A stretch of 5,681 bases of DNA from JBOGWY01 sp050694015 (GTDB lineage Bacteria > Actinomycetota > CADDZG01 > WHSQ01). Shown in pieces: positions 1-5,681 of the stretch. The notes beneath the pieces were generated by a model. The model made no database searches and was not told the origin of the DNA. It saw nothing but the letters and a program-made list of their open reading frames with translations. The stretch covers positions 1-5,681 of the forward strand of contig JBOGWY010000267.1 of NCBI GenBank assembly GCA_050694015.1. The letters are read 5' to 3'. How positions within the stretch are numbered: the stretch's first letter is position 1; every line of letters begins with the position of its first letter. The translations under genes and the position numbers were made by a program.

Positions 1-2285
<2,285 letters not shown>

Positions 2286-2292
2286 AAGGGAT

Positions 2293-2301
2293 ACCTCCCT
2301 G
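2293..2301 (-). promoter_or_regulatory. Ribosome binding site of pnp
   Basis: On the minus strand CAGGGAGGT lies 7 bases before the ATG at 2285 and matches the 16S rRNA 3' end well. It sets the pnp start. Part of it sits in a short inverted repeat, AGGGA-GGTA-TCCCT (2287-2300), so it may be partly paired in the mRNA; a second, upstream pairing partner is described at 2345-2353. Confidence 0.75.
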
Positions 2302-2309
2302 TCCTATCG

Positions 2310-2362
2310 GGCGCGACTCCCTGTTGAGCGCGCCTCGGTTTTCACAGGAGAGGAGCCGAGGC
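2310..2362 (-). promoter_or_regulatory. Two overlapping, mutually exclusive stems before the pnp ribosome binding site
   Basis: Stem A, nearer the gene, pairs GGCGCGCTC with GAG-T-CGCGCC (9 bp, one bulged T, 6-base loop; 2310-2334). Stem B pairs GCCTCGG with CCGAGGC (7 bp, 17-base loop; 2332-2362). They share bases 2332-2334, so both cannot form completely. The loop of stem B contains CCTCTCCTG (2345-2353 on the minus strand), which can pair with the pnp ribosome binding site CAGGGAGG over 8 bp with one bulged T. This is the arrangement of a possible translational switch, but short GC-rich pairings of this kind also arise by chance at this base composition. Confidence 0.3.
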
Positions 2363-2408
2363 CGGGCCAGTTCTCAGTGGTAAACCCACCTAACCGTTTT
2401 GTGATCAC

Positions 2409-2432
2409 ATAGCCGCGTTTTCAGGCGGCTAT
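2409..2432 (-). promoter_or_regulatory. Perfect 8-bp hairpin in the pnp leader
   Basis: ATAGCCGC and GCGGCTAT form a perfect stem with an 8-base loop (CTGAAAAC on the minus strand). The stem is followed in the transcript by the 8-base palindrome GTGATCAC and then AAAACGG, with no run of U, which argues against an intrinsic terminator. It could be a processing or stability hairpin for the rpsO or pnp mRNA. The folding is directly visible; the role is not. Confidence 0.4.
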
Positions 2433-2539
2433 CTGCAGAACAAATCGGTGGATGGGCTTGCTACTGATAACCGACCGAGCGGCGGCCCTCTCCTACCTGA
2501 CTACTTCAGTGGGTTGAGTCTCGGGGCCAACCTCCTTCG

Positions 2540-2809
2540 TTACCTACGGAGTCCCAGCTTGCCGATCAAGGCTCGGTAACGCTCGATGTCCTCGCGTCTG
2601 AGGTACTCGAGGAGGCGACGCCGGCGCCCGACCATGCGCAGAAGGCCACGACGGGAGTGGTGGTCCTTCGGATGGGTCTTGAGGTGTTCGGTGAGCTCGG
2701 AGATGCGGCGCGTCAGAACCGCCACCTGGACCTCGGGCGAACCTGTATCGCCCTCTTTGGTGGCGTTATCCGAGATGATCTGCGCCTTTTCTTCTTTGAG
2801 CAAAGCCAT
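2540..2809 (-). CDS. rpsO: 30S ribosomal protein S15
   Basis: S15 binds the central domain of 16S rRNA early in small-subunit assembly and later contributes to an intersubunit bridge. The 89-residue product from the ATG at 2809 has exactly the usual family length. It contains the whole S15 signature: the N-terminal helix with GDTGSPEVQ (20-28), the long helix VLTRRISELTEHLKTHPKDHHSRRGLL (31-57) with the conserved rRNA-contact positions H42, D49 and S52, and the basic C-terminal helices GRRRRLLEYLRRED (61-74). An in-frame ATG at 2860 would add 17 residues unlike the family and is not chosen. The start has no close Shine-Dalgarno site; the nearest purine run, GGAAGGA, is about 16 bases upstream. 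Gene order rpsO then pnp on the same strand is the widespread bacterial arrangement. In several bacteria S15 represses its own mRNA; the leader here is described separately. Confidence 0.98.
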   Translation of the reverse strand: MALLKEEKAQIISDNATKEGDTGSPEVQVAVLTRRISELTEHLKTHPKDHHSRRGLLRMVGRRRRLLEYLRREDIERYRALIGKLGLRR

Positions 2810-2897
2810 GCGCGTAGTAAGAGGTTCCTTCCTGGTGAGGCTGGTGGGCCCGCCGGACATTTCTGCAGGCCGGGCGCCACTTTAGCAGGTCACACGC
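2810..2897 (-). promoter_or_regulatory. rpsO leader with GC-rich hairpin
   Basis: The gap between the CGNR gene stop and rpsO holds a hairpin at 2848-2875: GCCCG-G-CC pairs with GGCGGGC (7 bp, one bulged base) around a 13-base loop. It has no U-tract, so it is not a standard terminator. It lies where an S15-responsive leader structure would be expected, but the S15-binding RNAs known from other phyla differ in sequence and structure and I cannot match this one to any of them. A weak promoter-like TGCTAAAGT occurs near 2880-2888 without a recognisable -35 partner. Confidence 0.3.
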
Positions 2898-3452
2898 CTA
2901 TCGGGCGGGGGTGAGCCGGGCCCGGTACGCCCTCGCCTTCATGCGGTTGCCGCAGGTGCTCATCGAACACCACCTGCTCGTTCTGTTGCGCGCGTGGTCG
3001 TAGAAGGCCCAGCGGCAGGCGTCGTTGCCGCATACCTTGAGCCGGGCCCACGTCCCGTCGGCGTGAGCCTTGATCACGAGCGAGGCGAGCGTGCCCAGGG
3101 CGTGATCGACCCCTGTCCCGGTCGCTTGGAAGGCAGGCCCTGTGGGGCCGAAGCGGATCTCGGCGTACCGGGCGGCGTCGGTGAGAACGTGAGCTGCTTC
3201 ATCCGAGACGCGGGTGGAGCCGTGGTTCGCTTCCGCCGCCTCACGGAGGGCCTCCCGGAGGGCCACGATGTCGGTTCGGTCACGCTCGCTCGTCGGATCG
3301 CCCGGCTCGGCCAGGCCCCAGCTCTCGAGCCACACCCGCGTGCCGTCGAGGGTGGCGAAACCGTCGATGCCGCTCTCGATGTCGAGGGTGTTGATGAACC
3401 GGCGGACGACCTCCAGCTCGTCGGGGGCCGCGAACGGATTGATCGCGCTCAT
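2898..3452 (-). CDS. CGNR zinc-finger (ABATE-domain) protein, probable transcription regulator
   Basis: The C-terminus is a clear CGNR zinc finger: CGNDAC, then FYDHARNRTSRWCSMSTCGNR. Counted from the furthest upstream start, the four zinc-ligand cysteines are C153, C158, C174 and C179; subtract 12 for the start given here. The finger is followed by basic residues to the end. The N-terminal two-thirds fits the ABATE domain: FINTLDIESGIDGF, a WLESWGL segment, then a helix with LREALREAAEANHG. Proteins of this build are annotated as putative stress-induced, DNA-binding regulators, but few have been studied and the ligand is unknown. Start choice is uncertain: TTG at 3488 (196 residues), ATG at 3461 and ATG at 3452 (184 residues) are all in frame. 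I favour 3452 because it is an ATG, GGA precedes it by 4 bases, and all recognisable domain sequence lies after it. It is divergent from an MFS exporter, which suggests it controls that gene and perhaps itself. Confidence 0.9.
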   Translation of the reverse strand: MSAINPFAAPDELEVVRRFINTLDIESGIDGFATLDGTRVWLESWGLAEPGDPTSERDRTDIVALREALREAAEANHGSTRVSDEAAHVLTDAARYAEIRFGPTGPAFQATGTGVDHALGTLASLVIKAHADGTWARLKVCGNDACRWAFYDHARNRTSRWCSMSTCGNRMKARAYRARLTPAR

Positions 3453-3502
3453 GCGTTCCATCTTGACGGTTGGGGCGTCACTGCTCAAGACTATGACCGG
3501 TT
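3453..3502. promoter_or_regulatory. Divergent promoter region between the CGNR regulator and the MFS exporter
   Basis: About 50 bases must hold both promoters. On the plus strand TTGACG (3463-3468) is a good -35 match; AAGACT (3487-3492) at 18-base spacing is a weak -10 that would start transcription only a few bases before the exporter ATG. On the minus strand TTGAGC (3483-3488) and CAAGAT (3460-3465) are 17 bases apart, and the latter ends 7 bases before the ATG at 3452, which would give a leaderless mRNA. Neither gene has a clear Shine-Dalgarno site, consistent with leaderless starts, which are common in actinobacteria. The element matches are weak apart from TTGACG. Confidence 0.35.
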
Positions 3503-4708
3503 ATGCAGACCGAGCAAGCGGTTCGTGCCCGTCTTGGCTCCCGCTACCGCAAGCTGTGGGCCGCGACCGCGGTCTCGAACCTGGGCGACGGGGTCGACGC
3601 GACGGCACTCCCCCTCCTCGCGGCGACCCTGACCCGGGACCCATCGTTGTTCGCCGGGGTGCTCGTCGCCGGGCGCCTGCCGTGGTTGCTGTTCCCGCTT
3701 CACGCCGGCGTGCTGATCGATCGCGTCGACCGCAAGCGTTTGATCGCGGCGACGCAGGTTGCGCGCGGAGTGCTCGTCGCCGCGCTCGTGGTCACGGTGA
3801 TCGGGGGGTGGGCTTCGATCTGGTTGTTGTACGGAGTCGCGTTCCTGCTCGGCGTCGGCGAAGTGGTCGTCGACATCGCGCACCAAGTCCTCGTGCCTCA
3901 TCTCGTGGATACCGCCCACCTCGAGCGGGCGAACGGGCGGCTGTTCGGAGCCGAGATCGTCGCCAATCAGTTCGCCGGTCCTCCGCTCGGAGGTCTGCTG
4001 TTCGGCGTTGCTGCGGCGCTGCCGGTGTTCTTCGACGCAGCCTCGTTCGTGGTTGCGGGAGTCGTTATCGCCGCGATCCCAGGCACCTATATCGCGCCGC
4101 GCTCCGACGTGCCAACGAAGGTCCGCACCGACATCGGCGAAGGGATCCGGTGGTTGCTCGGCAACCGCGTGCTCGTGACACTCGTCGTCGTGGGGGCTGC
4201 GCTCAACGCAGTGTGGATGGCAGGCTTCGCGACGCTCGCGCTGTACGCGCTCGAGGTCCTCGGCATCGGCGGCGTGGGCTTCGGTCTGCTCGTCGCGACC
4301 TCCGGCATCGGATACATCGCGGGAAGTTTCGGGGCCGAGCGCGTGCTCCCCCGCTTCCGGCGCGGCGACGTGCTGCTCGCGGCCGTCGTGTCCGAGGTCG
4401 CGCTCGAGCTCGCGTTCGGGCTCGCGCTGCACGTCGTTGTTCTCGCACTCGCGCTGGCGCTCGTGGGATACCTCGCGGCGCTGTGGGACGTGACCGCGGT
4501 GTCGCTACGCCAGACGATCGTTCCGGATCACCTGTTCGGGCGCGTCAACAGCGCGTACCGCTTCTTCCAGTGGGTCTCGATGCCTCTGGGCGCGTTCGCC
4601 GGGGGCCTGCTCGCCGACGCGTTCGGGCTGCGGGGGCCGTGGATAGCGGGGGCCGTGGTGCTGTCGCTGGTCGCGCTGCTATCCGCGCGCTCCCTGCGGG
4701 CCGCCTGA
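3503..4708 (+). CDS. Major facilitator superfamily exporter (MFS_3/EntS-like)
   Basis: A 401-residue polytopic inner-membrane protein with about 12 hydrophobic segments, the usual size for an MFS drug or metabolite antiporter. Diagnostic pieces in order: RKLWAATAVSNLGDG at the start of helix 1 (16-30); an MFS motif A-like loop GVLIDRVDRKRLI between helices 2 and 3 (69-81); ERANGRLFGAEIVANQFAGPPLGG (141-164), typical of the MFS_3/EntS-type exporters; a central cytoplasmic loop around 198-216; and the C-terminal repeat PDHLFGRVNSAYRFFQW with PLGAFAGGLLAD (341-372). Proton-driven efflux of a small hydrophobic or siderophore-like molecule is the family expectation; the actual substrate cannot be read from the sequence. 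The ATG at 3503 is the only sensible start, and no Shine-Dalgarno site precedes it. The divergent CGNR gene is the likely regulator (inference from position). Its stop lies one base from the stop of the convergent downstream gene. Confidence 0.9.
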   Translation: MQTEQAVRARLGSRYRKLWAATAVSNLGDGVDATALPLLAATLTRDPSLFAGVLVAGRLPWLLFPLHAGVLIDRVDRKRLIAATQVARGVLVAALVVTVIGGWASIWLLYGVAFLLGVGEVVVDIAHQVLVPHLVDTAHLERANGRLFGAEIVANQFAGPPLGGLLFGVAAALPVFFDAASFVVAGVVIAAIPGTYIAPRSDVPTKVRTDIGEGIRWLLGNRVLVTLVVVGAALNAVWMAGFATLALYALEVLGIGGVGFGLLVATSGIGYIAGSFGAERVLPRFRRGDVLLAAVVSEVALELAFGLALHVVVLALALALVGYLAALWDVTAVSLRQTIVPDHLFGRVNSAYRFFQWVSMPLGAFAGGLLADAFGLRGPWIAGAVVLSLVALLSARSLRAA

Positions 4709-4709
4709 T

Positions 4710-5678
4710 TCAGGGTAGGAACTGCTGCTCCAGCTTCGTCACTATGCCTCGTTCGACCGTGATCCAGAATGGGAACTGGACGTTCGCGCGGTCCACGGGA
4801 TCACCGCTCTCGAACATGCACACGAAGTCCGCGTAGTCCCACTCGGCCAGGTTCACCATGCCGTCGCGAGGCGACGTCTCGAGGAATACCTCGACGTCCC
4901 TCAATACCGACATCCCGCGGACCGCCGCGTTGTCGTCGTCGATGTAGTAGTCGTTCGGAACCGTCTCCCCCGGTCCGATCATCCCGTCCTCGCGGGCGGC
5001 TTGGGTCGCCTCGTCCCCGGTCAGCAGCCGTTGCTCGTTGAAGGCGAGTCCCGTTGCACCCGCGGCTTCGACCACGCCGAAGTGGCGTCCGTCCGGGAGC
5101 GAGGCGGCGTCCGGTGGGAAATAGCCCGCGCACTCGTCCCGGGGCTCCAAGTTCTCGGCGACCTTGCGGAGCTCGTTCCTGGGCGGACCGAACGCGTTCA
5201 GCACCCAGCGGCACCCTTCGTAGGTGAAGGTGGCCCCGAAGCCTTCGTGGATATCGCCGATGACCGCATCGACGTCGAGCACCCTGATCGCTTCCGGGTT
5301 CTTGACGTTCGGGTACGGCGCGCTGTCGTACTCGTAGACATCTATGAATGTTCCGGAGTCGGCAGCGCCGCCTGCCCAGTGGCCGAGCGCCTGCGGCGAC
5401 TGTTCGTCGAGCGGGATGCCACGCTGACCGCCGGAGCCCTCTTCGAGGACGTAGTCCCACCCGTCGGGTAGGTAGCCGGGCCGGAACGGAACCTGCCCGC
5501 ACGCCGCCACGACCCGGTTCTCCTCGGTCGCGGTCGGGCCGGGGTCCGCGACCTCGCCGTTCCCACGGTCCAACACCCGTCCGCCCGTGGAGCCCCACGC
5601 GAGCAGCGCGATGACCACGATGCTCGCGGCCCCCGCGAGCGCGTACCGCCGCGCCTTGATGCCGCGACCGCCGGCCAC
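4710..5678 (-). CDS. Membrane-anchored extracytoplasmic protein of unknown function
   Basis: I do not recognise a named family. From the GTG at 5678 the product is 322 residues: a short basic N-terminus (KARR), one hydrophobic segment (about 12-29) without a lipobox cysteine, a Pro/Gly/Glu-rich linker, then two soluble parts. The first (about 60-178) has FRPGYLPDGW, a tyrosine-rich strand region (FIDVYEYDSAPYP) and CRWVLNAFG, a pattern reminiscent of DUF4367-like surface domains. The second (about 195-322) begins LPDGRHFGVV and contains LLTGDEATQAAREDG, PGETVPNDYYIDDDN and the ending FWITVERGIVTKLEQQFLP, a pattern I associate with uncharacterised actinobacterial secreted proteins. Cysteines at 60, 156, 183 and 287 could form disulfides outside the cell. 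The frame stays open to the window edge, so the true start may lie beyond it, and no ribosome binding site can be assessed. Convergent with the MFS gene, with one base between stops. Confidence 0.8.
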   Translation of the reverse strand: MAGGRGIKARRYALAGAASIVVIALLAWGSTGGRVLDRGNGEVADPGPTATEENRVVAACGQVPFRPGYLPDGWDYVLEEGSGGQRGIPLDEQSPQALGHWAGGAADSGTFIDVYEYDSAPYPNVKNPEAIRVLDVDAVIGDIHEGFGATFTYEGCRWVLNAFGPPRNELRKVAENLEPRDECAGYFPPDAASLPDGRHFGVVEAAGATGLAFNEQRLLTGDEATQAAREDGMIGPGETVPNDYYIDDDNAAVRGMSVLRDVEVFLETSPRDGMVNLAEWDYADFVCMFESGDPVDRANVQFPFWITVERGIVTKLEQQFLP

Positions 5679-5681
5679 GAC

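Larger units (their letters stand above)
2286..2539 (-). promoter_or_regulatory. rpsO-pnp intergenic leader
   Basis: This 254-base gap carries no credible gene. Directly after the rpsO stop is a perfect AAGGAGG (2531-2537, minus) with no start codon at useful spacing. Several inverted repeats follow: a weak 5-bp stem (2512-2516 with 2528-2532), an 8-bp stem (2409-2416 with 2425-2432) beside the palindrome GTGATCAC (2401-2408), a 7-bp stem (2332-2338 with 2356-2362) and a 9-bp stem with one bulge (2310-2319 with 2326-2334). No stem has a U-tract after it, so no classical intrinsic terminator separates rpsO from pnp, and I see no convincing -35/-10 pair. In E. coli the corresponding leader is cut by RNase III and mediates PNPase autoregulation; the same role here is inference from gene order and hairpins. 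Confidence 0.5.

Noticed and set aside
2310..2408. Leader-peptide frame beginning GTG at 2408 and ending at the TAG near 2305, minus strand
   Set aside because: No ribosome binding site, no regulatory codon run, and no recognisable sequence; best explained as chance.
2409..2432. Intrinsic terminator between rpsO and pnp
   Set aside because: The stem is only partly GC-rich and is not followed by a run of U on the minus strand, nor is it on the plus strand.
2540..2860. Extended rpsO start at 2860 adding 17 residues
   Set aside because: S15 proteins start at MALLKEEK-like sequence and the shorter form has exactly the usual 89 residues; no ribosome binding site precedes 2860.
3214..4836. A 540-codon plus-strand frame and a 313-codon minus-strand frame (3491-4432) overlapping the MFS gene
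   Set aside because: Both are extremely Arg-rich or Glu/Arg/His-rich without domain pattern, and they overlap the CGNR and MFS genes, which have recognisable motifs and hydrophobic segments.
4801..5598. A 265-codon minus-strand frame and a 156-codon plus-strand frame (5001-5471) inside the last gene
   Set aside because: The product of the first is low-complexity Arg/Gly-rich; the frame chosen at 4710-5678 has a membrane anchor, balanced composition and patterned motifs.

Overview
The window is high-G+C bacterial DNA. The protein sequences, the RGG-rich tail on PNPase, the ABATE/CGNR-type protein and the scarcity of strong Shine-Dalgarno sites point to an actinobacterium (Actinomycetota). I cannot name a genus. 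No RNA gene, insertion sequence, CRISPR array or sign of recent transfer was seen.

Layout from the left edge. Positions 1-2285 (minus strand) hold pnp, polynucleotide phosphorylase, with every catalytic and RNA-binding domain but the last residues cut off by the window edge. Positions 2286-2539 are a 254-base rpsO-pnp intergenic leader with several inverted repeats and a possible sequestering partner for the pnp ribosome binding site. Positions 2540-2809 (minus) are rpsO, ribosomal protein S15, in the widespread rpsO-pnp order. An 87-base leader (2810-2897) with a GC-rich hairpin separates it from 2898-3452 (minus), a CGNR zinc-finger protein of the ABATE family, a probable transcription regulator. 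Diverging from it across about 50 bases is 3503-4708 (plus), a 12-helix MFS exporter of the MFS_3/EntS-like type. Its stop lies one base from the stop of a convergent gene at 4710-5678 (minus), which encodes a membrane-anchored extracytoplasmic protein of unknown function whose N-terminus may continue beyond the right edge.

Functionally, rpsO and pnp form a conserved translation and RNA-decay unit, in which pnp expression in other bacteria is controlled through its leader. The CGNR regulator and the divergent exporter look like a local regulator-transporter pair. The last gene has no obvious partner in view. Nothing here is clearly a new system. The items most worth checking are the pnp leader structure, the compact CGNR/MFS divergent promoter with a possible leaderless start, and the uncharacterised two-part extracytoplasmic protein.
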